DNA from: Citroniella saccharovorans
GTDB lineage: Bacteria; Bacillota; Clostridia; Tissierellales; Peptoniphilaceae
DNA: 64,000 nucleotides
Reading direction: 5' to 3'
Assembly (NCBI RefSeq): GCF_035481615.1
Contig: NZ_JAYKOT010000003.1
Location: forward strand, 310,001 to 374,000
Positions 9,143-19,095 of this stretch are shown here, piece after piece. The notes under the pieces are model-generated. The model did no database searches and had not been told where the DNA came from. It saw nothing but the letters and a program-made list of their open reading frames with translations. Position numbers and translations under genes: made by a program. Every line of letters begins with the position of its first letter. The first letter of the stretch is position 1.

Positions 9143-10071
9143 CTTATTCAAAAAATGTTAAAGATGAAATTTCAAAGTTAAATATAGATGATAAGCTTTC
9201 AATAGCTGAACTGCAAGCTTTTACTAGAACTAATCTTGTAGTATCTGTTTCACTAAATGGCAAGATTTCACTTACATTTACAACTGAAAATAGCTCAACT
9301 GCAAGAAGGATATTTTCAATAATTAAAAAAGTTTATCTTTATGAAGCAAAGATACTTGTTAGTAGATCAGAATTAAAAAAGAATAGAACTTATAAGATAC
9401 TTGTAAAAGATGAAGAAATTTCTATATATATTTTAGAAGACTCTAATATTGACCATTCGGTATTTAGGGATTTAAGTTTTAAAGATCCTGATAAGGGAAT
9501 ACATTATAGTGATTTAGAAAACATGAAAGCTTTTTTAAGGGGAGCTTTTTTAGGAGCTGGAACTATTGTTGATCCTAAAAAATCATACCATGCAGAAATT
9601 ATTTTTGCATCAAAAAAAGCTGCTGAAATTTCCATAGGTTTTTTAAAAAAACTTGGAGTAAATTCGAGCCTAACAATAAGAAAGGAAAATTTTATAGTCT
9701 ATATTAAAGAAGCAGATGATGTTTCGGATTTTCTATCTATTATAGGAGCAAACAAGGCTGTAGTTGAGTTTGAGAATGTTAGAGTCTTAAAAGAAGTAAG
9801 AAATAATGTAAATAGGATTGTAAATTGTGAAACTGCAAATATATCAAAAATTATAAATGCTTCCAGCAAACAACTGGAAGCGATTGAAAAAATAGAGTCG
9901 AAACTAAGTAGGGAGGAAATCCCTGAAGGCCTTTATGAACTTATGCAGCTTAGGAAAAAATATAGGGATGATTCTTTAAAATCTCTTGGAGAAAAACTTG
10001 AAAAGCCAGTTGCTAAAAGTACAGTTAACCACAGAATGAAAAAAATAATTGAACTTGCTGATAGCTTGTAA
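9139..10071 (+). CDS. whiA: DNA-binding protein WhiA
   Basis: The 310-residue protein has the three WhiA regions: an N-terminal WhiA domain starting TYSKNVKDEISKL, a LAGLIDADG-like core (FLRGAFLGAGTIVDPKKSYH, about residues 132-151) and a C-terminal helix-turn-helix ending SKSTVNHRMKKI-like (residues about 295-305). WhiA influences cell division and chromosome segregation in Gram-positives; the homing-endonuclease fold is not catalytic. It overlaps the Nudix gene by four bases, implying coupled translation. Confidence 0.95.
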   Translation: MTYSKNVKDEISKLNIDDKLSIAELQAFTRTNLVVSVSLNGKISLTFTTENSSTARRIFSIIKKVYLYEAKILVSRSELKKNRTYKILVKDEEISIYILEDSNIDHSVFRDLSFKDPDKGIHYSDLENMKAFLRGAFLGAGTIVDPKKSYHAEIIFASKKAAEISIGFLKKLGVNSSLTIRKENFIVYIKEADDVSDFLSIIGANKAVVEFENVRVLKEVRNNVNRIVNCETANISKIINASSKQLEAIEKIESKLSREEIPEGLYELMQLRKKYRDDSLKSLGEKLEKPVAKSTVNHRMKKIIELADSL

Positions 10072-10097
10072 GAAATAAGAAAAGGAGCTAATATAGT

Positions 10098-11520
10098 ATG
10101 CTTATATTTTTGCTAAGGAGCTTTTTACTTGAAGATTTTAAACTTTTATCCCCACTTTTAGAAAGAGAGGATAGAAAAGATTTAACTAGAAAACTCACTT
10201 TAGAAAATCTAAACTTAATTAATAGCTTTGAGCATATAAATATTTCTTTTGATAACGATAAGAATTTTGAATTTTTTCCAGAAGAAAAAATTGAGCTATC
10301 TAGAGATAAGCTTATGGAATTTTCTCATGGTAAGGACTTTAAATCATATACTTGTTTTTTTTTCTGACATAGGAGATTTAAGTGAAGAAGCTATTAGAAA
10401 CTCACAGGACCTAGCTAGTTGCTTTGACATAGTTATTACTAAAACTGAAAATAATTTTATTGGAATTTTATCTTCTAAAGACCTAAGATTAATAAATGAA
10501 GTTTTAAGCTTAGAAAAAAAGTATGATACTGATAAAATAATTTCTATGTTAAAAGAAAAAAATCTTAGAGTAAAAGTCTTAGAAAAGGGCTTTGGAGTAA
10601 GGGATTTTAAATCTCTAGTTGAACTTGAATATAGGAAAAAATTAAATGATCTTGGATTTGGAGAATATAATATTAACTTTTTAAGAGATAATATTGTTTA
10701 TAGAGTTAATATATCTTCTCAGATGGGCTTGGGGAAAAATCAAATTAAATATGAATATGATGCTTTAAAAGAACTTGAAGACTCAGGTGCTACTCCAAAA
10801 GTATTTTCCTTTAAGAAAGAGGGTAAGTTTTTAAAATATGGGTCTTTAACAATGGAGTATGTAGAAGGTAGGCCGCTAGACTATGATAGGGATATGAAAG
10901 TTGCAGCTAGGCTTTTATCTTCTATTCACAATGTAAAAATTGAAAATAGCAAACTTATTTATGCTGAAAAACCTTTTTTAGATATGTATAAAGAATTTAT
11001 AAATATGTTTGATTATTATAGAAAATGGGAAAACAAAGATAAAAACACTGAACAGACTATTCTAGAAATGTTAGATATTGCAAAAAAATCAGGATTAGAT
11101 GAAAAAATAGAAAATCCCTGCATAATAAATACAGAGCTTAATAATAGAAATTTTATTATTGGAGATAGGCCAACAGTTATTGACTGGGAGAAACCAATAA
11201 TTGGTGAATGTGAGCAGGACCTTGCTCACTTTACTGTTCCAACTACAACAAATTGGAAGACTGATAAAATATTATCTGAAAAAGAAATAGAAGATTTTTT
11301 GTATGAATATGAAAAATTCAGACATGTAGATAGAAAAAAATATAGAAAATATCTAATGTTTAACTCATTAAGAGGTATCACTTGGTGTGCTATGGCAAAT
11401 GTAGAGTACTCAAAAGTTAGAAGCTTGTCAAATAATGATACCTATGATAAAATAAAGTTGTTTTTAAGTAACGATTACTTAAAAATGTTAAAAGAAAAAT
11501 TTTATAAAATTATGGGGTGA
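10098..11520 (+). pseudogene. Kinase-like (APH/choline kinase fold) protein split by frameshift in a T9 run
   Basis: Two open frames form one gene: bases 10098-10363 in one frame (89 codons, ending in FFF, stop) and the continuation from about 10355 in the next frame to 11520. The switch falls at a run of nine T (10355-10363); removing one T gives a protein of about 473 residues. Its second half resembles the aminoglycoside phosphotransferase/choline kinase fold: a nucleotide-binding-like N-lobe, MEYVEGRPL hinge (near 10853-10880) and a C-lobe block NTELNNRNF followed by VIDWEKP. The usual catalytic HxD is replaced by N-T-E. The first 170 residues are not recognised. It may be a true pseudogene, a phase-variable gene, a slippage site or an assembly error. 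Confidence 0.6.
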
Positions 11521-11524
11521 GAAA

Positions 11525-12226
11525 GTGACAAAGGAAAACAAAAAAAGATTAATTCTATTGGGAATTGTTGTAGTTTTTATTGCTATTTACTTATTAGTTC
11601 CACAAGTCAACTCTTCTATTAATTCGGCAATGGCCGCTTTTGGAAAGGGATTTGATGGAGTATTTGCTTATATTAAGAATTTTGCGGATGAAAATATGGC
11701 TCTAGCTATTACAATTTCATTTTTATTAATGATAATGGCATCCATTTTATCGCCAATTCCACAATTTTTTGTTACTCTATCAAATGCTGCAATTTATGGA
11801 TTTGCAGTAGGTGTAATTGTTTCTTGGACTTCTGCAATGTTAGGAGCTGCAATTTGTTTTTATATTGGAAGAATATTAGGTAGAGATATTGTTGAAAAGC
11901 TTGCTACAAAAGAAGGAGTAAAAAATATAGAGGAATTCTTTATGAAGCACGGTTCAAAGGCAATATTTGTAGGAAGACTACTTCCTTTTATACCTTTTGA
12001 TGCAGTTTCATATGTTGCTGGATTAACTCCTATTACTTTTGGAAAATTTTTTCTAGCTACAGGAATAGGACAAACACCGGCTACTATTGCTTATAGTTAT
12101 TTTGCAAAAGACTTATCTAATGCAAGAACTTTAATGTGGGGCTTAATTGGTCTATTTGGTCTAGCGTTTTTAAGTTATTTACTAAGGGTATGGTATGGAA
12201 AAAGACAAAAGAAAAAAAATATTTAA
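11525..12226 (+). CDS. TVP38/TMEM64 (VTT domain) membrane protein
   Basis: This 233-residue protein begins with GTG at 11525 and has about six membrane segments. The VTT/SNARE-associated core is visible: a glycine-rich re-entrant region (SNAAIYGFAVGVIVSWTSA, about residues 90-108), GRILGRDIVEKLA, and VGRLLPFIPFDAVSYVAGL with the conserved arginine-proline pair. DedA/TVP38 proteins are thought to act in lipid scrambling or transport at the membrane. Its 3' end overlaps the next, homologous gene by 32 bases. Confidence 0.87.
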   Translation: MTKENKKRLILLGIVVVFIAIYLLVPQVNSSINSAMAAFGKGFDGVFAYIKNFADENMALAITISFLLMIMASILSPIPQFFVTLSNAAIYGFAVGVIVSWTSAMLGAAICFYIGRILGRDIVEKLATKEGVKNIEEFFMKHGSKAIFVGRLLPFIPFDAVSYVAGLTPITFGKFFLATGIGQTPATIAYSYFAKDLSNARTLMWGLIGLFGLAFLSYLLRVWYGKRQKKKNI

Positions 12227-12866
12227 GATAATTTTAATTGTTATAATTTCAATAATATCCATATTTTTAATTAGAACAATAAATGTTAATAATTTAAGAA
12301 ATTTTGTTGAGAGTAGCGGAGAAGCGGCAGATCTTGTCTATGTTCTTTCATGGGTAATTCTTCCTATATTTTTATTTCCAGTTCCTATTATAGCCTTTGT
12401 TGGAGGAGCTTTATTTGGACTTTTTAAAGGAACAATTTTAACCCTAATTGGTGCTAGTATCAATGCTTCGATAATGTTATATATTTCAAGATATTTAGCA
12501 AAAGACCTTATAAATGAATATATATTTAGCAAAATTAAGAATGAAAAACTTAAAAAAAATTTAAAAACTGACAATCAAAAGGCACTTTTTACAATATTTA
12601 TTATTTTAAGATTTACTCCGCTTGTAAGTTTCAACGCAGAAAATTACCTAGCTGGACTAACTAATATAAAACTTTCAACTCATATTATTGAAACCTTGAT
12701 TGGAGTACTTCCTGGTACAATTATCTTTTTAAATGTTGGGGACAAGATAATTGGAAACTCAATACCTGCAATAGTTATAGCAATTGTTCTTTTAATTATT
12801 TTAGCAATTGTTCCAACTTTTGTTGGAAAAAAATATTTTAAGGAAGAAATTGATAAGGATAAATAA
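12195..12866 (+). CDS. TVP38/TMEM64 (VTT domain) membrane protein, second copy
   Basis: This is a diverged tandem paralogue of the preceding gene (223 residues, six predicted membrane segments). It keeps the same landmarks: an N-terminal anchor helix, FPVPIIAFVGGALFGLFKG (about residues 57-75), SRYLAKDLI, and the RFTPLVSFNAENYLAGL block. Its start lies inside the upstream gene, so the two are probably cotranslated and may form a hetero-oligomer; the latter is inference. Confidence 0.85.
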   Translation: MEKDKRKKIFKIILIVIISIISIFLIRTINVNNLRNFVESSGEAADLVYVLSWVILPIFLFPVPIIAFVGGALFGLFKGTILTLIGASINASIMLYISRYLAKDLINEYIFSKIKNEKLKKNLKTDNQKALFTIFIILRFTPLVSFNAENYLAGLTNIKLSTHIIETLIGVLPGTIIFLNVGDKIIGNSIPAIVIAIVLLIILAIVPTFVGKKYFKEEIDKDK

Positions 12867-12966
12867 GAAAAGTTTGATTTATAGTTGATGAACGTTGAAA
12901 TATAGAGCTTGCTTTTTAAGAGTGCTAATAATCAAGTAAAAGAATATTTTTCAAAGAGAATTTTTC

Positions 12967-13005
12967 AAATAGGGAGATTAAATTAAAAATCTCTCTATTT
13001 TTTTA
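12967..13005 (+). terminator. Terminator after the VTT gene pair
   Basis: AAATAGGGAGATT (12967-12979) pairs with AATCTCTCTATTT (12988-13000) with one G-U pair and is followed by a T-run. The rest of 12867-13087 holds no recognisable gene. Confidence 0.85.
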
Positions 13006-13087
13006 AAATATTTTATTGCCTTATTAAATTTAGCTATTTTTTAGAATATATTATTTCATAGTAACTTTTAAAAAAAGAGGAGGATAT

Positions 13088-13507
13088 ATGGAAATAGAAA
13101 AAGTAAATAAACTTATGGAAGAAGGATTATCTTGTGGCCAAGTGGTTTTAAGATATTTTGAAGATAAAATTAATTTAGATAGAAAAGTTTTAGAAAAATT
13201 ATCAGCTGGATTTGAAGCTGGAGGATTTAATGGAGGAAAGTGTGGAGCTTTACTTGGAGCCTACACAGTTTTAGGATTATTAAAATATAATTTTGATGAT
13301 GAATCTAAGGTAGAAATGATTAAGTGTATTTATTCTCTAAATGAAAATTTCAAAAAAGAATTCAAAACTGATATTTGTGAACAAATGCTAGGGAAAAATC
13401 CATCAACTGAAATAGGTTTAAAAGAAGCTATGAGTGAGGGAAAAATTCAAAGCACTTGTCCTAGAGCCATTACTCTTGCTATTGAGGAGGTTGAAAAATG
13501 CCTTTAA
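13088..13507 (+). CDS. C_GCAxxG_C_C family protein
   Basis: The 139-residue protein carries the family signature: SCGQVVL near residue 14, GGKCGALLGAYTVLG (about residues 50-64), C at about 81, DICEQMLG near residue 97, and a C-terminal STCP. Members are cysteine-rich proteins of presumed redox or metal-binding role, frequent in strict anaerobes. It overlaps the nucleoside hydrolase gene by 10 bases, giving a two-gene unit. A strong AGAGGAGG site precedes the ATG. Confidence 0.85.
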   Translation: MEIEKVNKLMEEGLSCGQVVLRYFEDKINLDRKVLEKLSAGFEAGGFNGGKCGALLGAYTVLGLLKYNFDDESKVEMIKCIYSLNENFKKEFKTDICEQMLGKNPSTEIGLKEAMSEGKIQSTCPRAITLAIEEVEKCL

Positions 13508-14313
13508 TAGTTGATTTTGATAATACAATTAGCATTAGAGGCTGTGACGTAGATGATGCTTTTGCACTTTTTTATTTAATAGGATCGAAAAGCAAAATAG
13601 ATCTAGTTACAACAACTCATGGCAATTCAAATGAAGATGATGTTTACAAGGCTAGCTTAAAAATGTTTAAGGATCTAGATATAAAAATTCCTCTTTATAA
13701 GGGTGGCTTACACGAAGACAAAGGAGCTTTGGCAATTAAAGATTTTGTAAATAATAATAAAGGAACAACTATAATATCTTTAGGGGCAACTACAAATACA
13801 GCGAAAGCTTTAGATTTTGGAATGAAGGCTGAAAACATTGAAAAGATAATTTTTATGGGTGGAATTTTTGAACAGCTTCAATTTAAAAATAGGATAATGG
13901 ATGAGTTAAATTTATCGGTTGACTATAGGTCCACTATAAAAGTTCTAAAGGCGGTAAAAAATAATTATATAATTACTGGAAATGCTTGCCTTCCTCACAA
14001 GTACACAATAAATAAGGATACAATATTTAAATCTACCTACCTTAACTATATTAAATCCCATCTTTTAAGCTGGCTTGATGATTTTGAAGAGGCTTATGAT
14101 GAAAGAGAGACAGTGGTTTGGGATGCTATCACAACTGTTTTCTTGCTTCATGAAGAATTTTTTAACGTAGAAAAAAAATCTATTGCTCTTGGAGAAAATT
14201 TAAAAAATGGGTATCTTAAAAATGGTAAGGATAAAGAAATTTTCTTTCCTTGGGTTAAGGATGGAATAAAAATAATGGATCATATTATTGATGTTATTGA
14301 AGGAAGTAATTAG
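13498..14313 (+). CDS. Inosine-uridine nucleoside hydrolase family protein
   Basis: The 271-residue protein resembles IUNH-type ribohydrolases, which cleave the N-glycosidic bond of nucleosides. The calcium-binding aspartate cluster is recognisable but altered: DFDNTISIRGCDVDDAFAL (residues 5-23) in place of the usual DxDxxxDD, with a five-residue insertion. Other landmarks are FMGG near residue 119, a TGNAC strand at about 160, and the C-terminal VWDAITTVFLL, where the aspartate normally ligates the metal. Because of the variant N-terminal site the exact substrate is uncertain. Confidence 0.75.
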   Translation: MPLIVDFDNTISIRGCDVDDAFALFYLIGSKSKIDLVTTTHGNSNEDDVYKASLKMFKDLDIKIPLYKGGLHEDKGALAIKDFVNNNKGTTIISLGATTNTAKALDFGMKAENIEKIIFMGGIFEQLQFKNRIMDELNLSVDYRSTIKVLKAVKNNYIITGNACLPHKYTINKDTIFKSTYLNYIKSHLLSWLDDFEEAYDERETVVWDAITTVFLLHEEFFNVEKKSIALGENLKNGYLKNGKDKEIFFPWVKDGIKIMDHIIDVIEGSN

Positions 14314-14370
14314 ACTTCATTTTTGTAAATTTATAATATCCTTACTATATTTTAGGAAGGTTTGATAGAT

Positions 14371-15090
14371 ATGGATATAGCTCAATTTATTATTTTGGGA
14401 ATTTTTGTAGTTTTAGCCCTTGTTTATGCATATTACTATTTAAATTTTGGCAGGTTTAAAAAAACTAGAATATCTGGAAATGAACTTGAAAAGTTAAGTT
14501 TTAAAGATGCTTTAGTTGTTGATGTAAGGACAAAAAAAGAATACGCTGCTGGACATGCTAAAAATGCGGTAAATATTCCATATTCAGCAATGGATAGTGG
14601 AATTCGTGCACTTGATCCATATAAGGATAAAAAGATTATTTTTTATTGCACACTTGATGTAATGAGTAGGAAAGCTTTTAATCACTACAAAAGCCTAGGC
14701 TTTAAAAATATTTGGGTTGCCGATGGATTTAGACAATATAGCTATGATAAAGTTACTTTCCCAATAGTTCTAATGAATGATTTTAAGGGTAGACTTTTGG
14801 AAAATGGAACCGAACCTTTAAATATGGATGAGGACAAGGAAATGAAAACTGAATATAATATTTCAGATAGAAGTTTTATTGATTTTATGGATATGAATAC
14901 CAAGTATGGACTTTTTGGAAAGGATTCAAAAGAAGCCATAAATCTTGCCCAAAACTTAGATAAGGCTGGCTACAATATTTTCCTATTAATTGAAGATTTT
15001 AAAAGAGAAAATTTTGTAAAAGCTTTTGATAAGGAAGATTTTGAAAATTTAAATTCAAGTAAACTTGAAGAAGATTTTTGCCCAGACTGA
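14371..15090 (+). CDS. Membrane-anchored rhodanese-like protein
   Basis: An N-terminal membrane helix (about residues 3-22) is followed by a rhodanese domain: VVDVRTKKEYAAGHAKNAVN-like core and the active-site loop FYCTLDVMSRKA, whose cysteine (about residue 93) is the sulfur acceptor. The C-terminal 90 residues (from LNMDEDKEM) are not recognised. I choose ATG 14371 over the in-frame TTG at 14362 because TAGGAAGG ends 10 bases before the ATG but only 1 base before the TTG. Confidence 0.8.
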   Translation: MDIAQFIILGIFVVLALVYAYYYLNFGRFKKTRISGNELEKLSFKDALVVDVRTKKEYAAGHAKNAVNIPYSAMDSGIRALDPYKDKKIIFYCTLDVMSRKAFNHYKSLGFKNIWVADGFRQYSYDKVTFPIVLMNDFKGRLLENGTEPLNMDEDKEMKTEYNISDRSFIDFMDMNTKYGLFGKDSKEAINLAQNLDKAGYNIFLLIEDFKRENFVKAFDKEDFENLNSSKLEEDFCPD

Positions 15091-15125
15091 ATGTAGAAAA
15101 TTGGCATGGTATGCTAAATATGAAA

Positions 15126-15160
15126 GCCCCCTTTAGATTAAATCTAAAGAGGGCAATTTT
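15126..15160. terminator. Bidirectional terminator between rhodanese and grdX
   Basis: GCCCCCTTTAGATT (15126-15139) pairs with AATCTAAAGAGGGC (15141-15154) between two convergent genes, with a T-tract on the plus strand and an A-rich start on the other. Confidence 0.85.
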
Positions 15161-15555
15161 TATAGTAACTTTTCTTTTGCATCGGATACTAAAGATAGGT
15201 CTATATCTTTAAAATCTTTATGAATTCTACCAATCCACTGAGGTGTAAGTCTAGAATTTTGAAATTTATCATAAACCATAATTGCATCTTCCATAATTAA
15301 AAGAGAACTTGTATCAAGTTTATTTTCTCCATCTTTTACTTTTTCTAAAATTACAGACTTGTAAGGAGTTTCATTTGGTTTTATGCTTCCTGAAAGTGGG
15401 TGAGTTGTAAGTTTGTAGCCTTCATGAATCAAACTTCTACATTTTAATAGAACATCCTTGTAGCTATACTCTTCCTTATAGTCGATTTCAAATTTATCTC
15501 CAAGCTTTTCTACAACTTTGTCATTATTTGTAATTATTAAAAATTCTTTTATCAT
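15160..15555 (-). CDS. grdX: GrdX family protein
   Basis: The 131-residue protein has the GrdX pattern: an N-terminal FLIITNND, RSLIHEGYKL near residue 43, and the block THPLSGSIKPNETPYKS (about residues 50-66). GrdX genes usually accompany glycine, sarcosine or betaine reductase operons of Stickland fermenters, where their role is unproven. Here the gene stands alone as a minus-strand unit; no grdA-E genes occur in the window. It points to an amino-acid fermenting lifestyle but does not prove it. Confidence 0.85.
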   Translation of the reverse strand: MIKEFLIITNNDKVVEKLGDKFEIDYKEEYSYKDVLLKCRSLIHEGYKLTTHPLSGSIKPNETPYKSVILEKVKDGENKLDTSSLLIMEDAIMVYDKFQNSRLTPQWIGRIHKDFKDIDLSLVSDAKEKLL

Positions 15556-15660
15556 ATAATCCCTCCTAAGCTTAAACTAAGTTTACCATTAAAATTTATT
15601 TAAGTAAATACAGGGCCAATTTTACTTTTATTATGATAAAATATAAGTGGAGGGATTTTT

Positions 15661-18600
15661 ATGAATTTTGTACATCTTCATGTTCATACTGAATATAGTT
15701 TGCTAGATGGATTTTCAAGAATAGAAAAAATAGCAGATGTTTTAAAGAAAAATAATATGAATGCTATTGCTATAACTGATCATGGGTCTATGTTTGGTAC
15801 TATTAAATTTTATAAAGAGGCAAAAAAGCAAGGCTTCAAGCCTATTATTGGATGCGAGATATATGTTAATGGAGAAGATAATAAATATTATCACCTTGTT
15901 CTTCTTGCAGAAAATAATGAAGGATATAAAAATTTAATGAAAATTTCTTCAGAAGGTTACATAAATGGTTTTTATTATAAACCTAGAGTTGAAAAAGAGT
16001 TTTTAAAAAGCCACTCCCATGGAATAATTGCTCTTTCAGCTTGTATGCAGGGAGAAGTTCAAAAGGCTATAATAAATAAATCTTATGAAGAGGCTAGAGA
16101 TACAGCAATTTCTTATGAAAAAATATTTGGTAAAGGCAATTTCTTTTTAGAGCTTCAAGATCATGGAATAAGAGAGCAAAAAATAATTAATATGGTTAGT
16201 AGAAGAATTTCAGAGGAAACGGGAATTCCTATGGTTGCAACCAATGATTGCCATTATTTAGAAAAAGAAGATGCTGATTATCATGATGTTCTCCTTTGTA
16301 TTCAAACGGGTAAAACTTACATGGAAAAAGATAGAATGAAATTTCCATCAGAAGAATTTTACATTAAATCTTATGATGAAATGAAGGAGCTTTTTAAAAA
16401 TTATGAGGGAGCTTTAGAAAATACTGTTAAGATTGCTGATAGATGCAATGTAGAAATTGACTTTTCTTCTAATCATTATCCTTTTTTTGAAATACCTAAA
16501 GCTTATACTAAAGATGAATATCTTAAAGAATTAGCTTTTAATGGTTTAGATAAACTTGGAATAAATAAAAGTGATTATATAGATAGGTTAAATAAAGAAC
16601 TTGATGTTGTAATTTCAATGGGCTATCAAGACTATTTTCTAATTGTTTGGGATTTTATTAAATTCTCTAAAGAAAATAAAATTCCTGTTGGACCAGGAAG
16701 AGGTTCTGCTGCTGGTTCACTTTTAGCATACGTTTTAGGTATTACTGGAATTGATCCATTAAAATATAATCTTCTTTTTGAAAGATTTTTAAATCCTGAG
16801 AGAGTTTCAATGCCAGATATTGATATTGACTTTTGCTATGAAAGAAGAGAGGAAGTTATAGATTATGTAAATAGAAAATACCATAAGGATCACGTGGCTC
16901 AAATTGCAACTTTTGGTACTATGGCATCAAGACTAGCTATAAGAGATGTTGGAAGGGTTTTTGATATGCCCTACAATTTTGTTGACAAGATAGCCAAAAT
17001 GATCCCTATGCAAATTAATATTTCTATTAAAGAAGCTTTAGAAATAAATAAAGATCTTGAAAAACTTTATAGGGAAAATCCTGATGTAGAAAAATTAATT
17101 AATTATTCTATGGCACTTGAGAAGATGCCAAGACATGTTTCAACTCATGCAGCTGGCGTTGTTATATCTGAAGGTGTTACTACAGACTATGTTCCTTTGT
17201 CAAGGAGCAAGGACGTTCTTACCACCCAATATACTATGACTGAACTTGAAGAGCTTGGCCTACTAAAAATGGATTTTTTGGGACTTAGAACTCTTACTGT
17301 TATTGATGACACTATAAAACTTGTAAAAAAACTTAAAAATATAGATATTGATATTGAAAATATAGATTTAAAAGATAAAAAAGTTCTTGAGATGTTTACC
17401 TATGCAAAAACTTTAGGCATTTTCCAGTTTGAATCTACTGGGATGAGAGCTTTTTTAACAGAACTAATGCCTGATAGATTTGAAGATTTAATTGCTGCAA
17501 ACTCACTTTTTAGACCTGGGCCAATGCAGCAAATTCCTACTTATATTAAAAATAGGCACAATCCAACTTTGGTACAATATATTCATCCGATGCTAGAAGA
17601 TGTTCTTAAGGAAACTTATGGATGTATAGTATATCAAGAACAGGTTATGCAAATTGTACAGAAATTAGCTGGTTATACTCTTGGTGGAGCTGATCTTTTA
17701 AGAAGAGCTATGAGTAAGAAAAAAATGGCAGTAATGGAAGAAGAAAGAAAAATTTTCATTCATGGCAAAACTGATAAAGATGGTAATATTTTAATTGATG
17801 GAGCTGTTAGAAGAGGTGTAGACGAAGCTTCAGCAAATAAAATATATGATCTTATGATTGACTTTGCTAACTATGCTTTTAATAAGAGCCACTCAACAGC
17901 CTACGCTCTTTTAGCTATGCAAACTGCCTATTTAAAAACTTATTATAAAGAAGAATTTATGGCAAGCCTAATGAGTTCAGTTATAGGTAATAAAACTCAA
18001 ATAGCTTTATATATAGGGGAGTGTAAAAGACTAGGAATAAATATCTTGCCAGTAGATGTAAATTATAGTTATAAAAATTTTTCTATAGATGATAAAAGTA
18101 TAAGATTTGGAATGCTTGCTGTAAAAAATGTTGGTAGAAACTTAGCTGAATCTATCATCAAAGAAAGAAAAAAATCAGGAAGGTTTACTAGCTTTGAAGA
18201 TTTCATTAAAAGAATAATAAATGAGGATAAATCTTCTTTAAATAAAAGGGCAATTGAAGCACTAATTAAAGTTGGAGCCTTTGAATCTATGGGTATCAAT
18301 AGAAAAAGTTTAGTTCATTCATTTGAAAATATAATAGATAATATTTCAAAAGAAATGAGTAGGAATATAGATGGACAACTAAATTTATTTGGAGATGAAA
18401 ATGTTTTTGAGGAAAAAAGTTCCTATAGTTTTGAAACTATATTAGAAGAATATTCAAAAAAAGAAATATACAAGATGGAAAAAGAACTAACAGGCTTATA
18501 TATTTCTGGATCTCCTTTAGAAGATTATACTGACTATATTAATGAGTATAGAACTATTTCTAGTGAAGACTTTACTAGCGATTCTGGAGAGGATTTGGAT

Positions 18601-19083
18601 AGCTTAGACAATACTTATGGGGTAGTTGTTGGTATAATAGATAAGAGGCAGGATAAAAGAACTAAAAATGGTGAACTTATGACTTTTATAAATTTAGATG
18701 ATGGACTTGGAGAAATTGAATTAATAGTCTTTCCTAAAGATTTTATAAAGTATAGAAATATACTTCTAGAAGATGAGGTTATAATGGTTAAGGGGAATAT
18801 AAATGTTAAGGAAAATGAAAATCCTAAAATCATAGCTCAGTATATAGAAAAAGCTAAGGAAAATGAAAAGACTCTTTATATTCAATTAGAAGATAGTGGA
18901 GATATTTTTGATAGAGTTAAGGAAATATTTAAAAGACATCCAGGTAAATCTAAATCTGTCATTTATTTTAAAGATATTAAAAAATATATTCAAAGCAAGA
19001 AAAATTTGTACGTAAGTATAGATGATGATTTTCAAAAAGAATTAAGTAACTTAATTGGAGAAAAAAACATATATATTAAATAA
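15661..19083 (+). CDS. dnaE: DNA polymerase III alpha subunit
   Basis: The 1140-residue protein is a DnaE-type replicative polymerase. The order is PHP domain (VHLHVHTEYSLLDG at residues 4-17, with the histidine-rich metal site), the palm with GPGRGSAAGSL (about 347) and the catalytic aspartates in PDIDIDF (about 385-391), the fingers, a helix-hairpin-helix region near residue 830, and a C-terminal OB fold (from YGVVVGIIDKRQDKR, about residue 983). An AGTGGAGGG ribosome site precedes the ATG. It leads the dnaE-pfkA-pyk operon found in many Firmicutes. Confidence 0.98.
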   Translation: MNFVHLHVHTEYSLLDGFSRIEKIADVLKKNNMNAIAITDHGSMFGTIKFYKEAKKQGFKPIIGCEIYVNGEDNKYYHLVLLAENNEGYKNLMKISSEGYINGFYYKPRVEKEFLKSHSHGIIALSACMQGEVQKAIINKSYEEARDTAISYEKIFGKGNFFLELQDHGIREQKIINMVSRRISEETGIPMVATNDCHYLEKEDADYHDVLLCIQTGKTYMEKDRMKFPSEEFYIKSYDEMKELFKNYEGALENTVKIADRCNVEIDFSSNHYPFFEIPKAYTKDEYLKELAFNGLDKLGINKSDYIDRLNKELDVVISMGYQDYFLIVWDFIKFSKENKIPVGPGRGSAAGSLLAYVLGITGIDPLKYNLLFERFLNPERVSMPDIDIDFCYERREEVIDYVNRKYHKDHVAQIATFGTMASRLAIRDVGRVFDMPYNFVDKIAKMIPMQINISIKEALEINKDLEKLYRENPDVEKLINYSMALEKMPRHVSTHAAGVVISEGVTTDYVPLSRSKDVLTTQYTMTELEELGLLKMDFLGLRTLTVIDDTIKLVKKLKNIDIDIENIDLKDKKVLEMFTYAKTLGIFQFESTGMRAFLTELMPDRFEDLIAANSLFRPGPMQQIPTYIKNRHNPTLVQYIHPMLEDVLKETYGCIVYQEQVMQIVQKLAGYTLGGADLLRRAMSKKKMAVMEEERKIFIHGKTDKDGNILIDGAVRRGVDEASANKIYDLMIDFANYAFNKSHSTAYALLAMQTAYLKTYYKEEFMASLMSSVIGNKTQIALYIGECKRLGINILPVDVNYSYKNFSIDDKSIRFGMLAVKNVGRNLAESIIKERKKSGRFTSFEDFIKRIINEDKSSLNKRAIEALIKVGAFESMGINRKSLVHSFENIIDNISKEMSRNIDGQLNLFGDENVFEEKSSYSFETILEEYSKKEIYKMEKELTGLYISGSPLEDYTDYINEYRTISSEDFTSDSGEDLDSLDNTYGVVVGIIDKRQDKRTKNGELMTFINLDDGLGEIELIVFPKDFIKYRNILLEDEVIMVKGNINVKENENPKIIAQYIEKAKENEKTLYIQLEDSGDIFDRVKEIFKRHPGKSKSVIYFKDIKKYIQSKKNLYVSIDDDFQKELSNLIGEKNIYIK

Positions 19084-19095
19084 GAAAGGGAAAGT

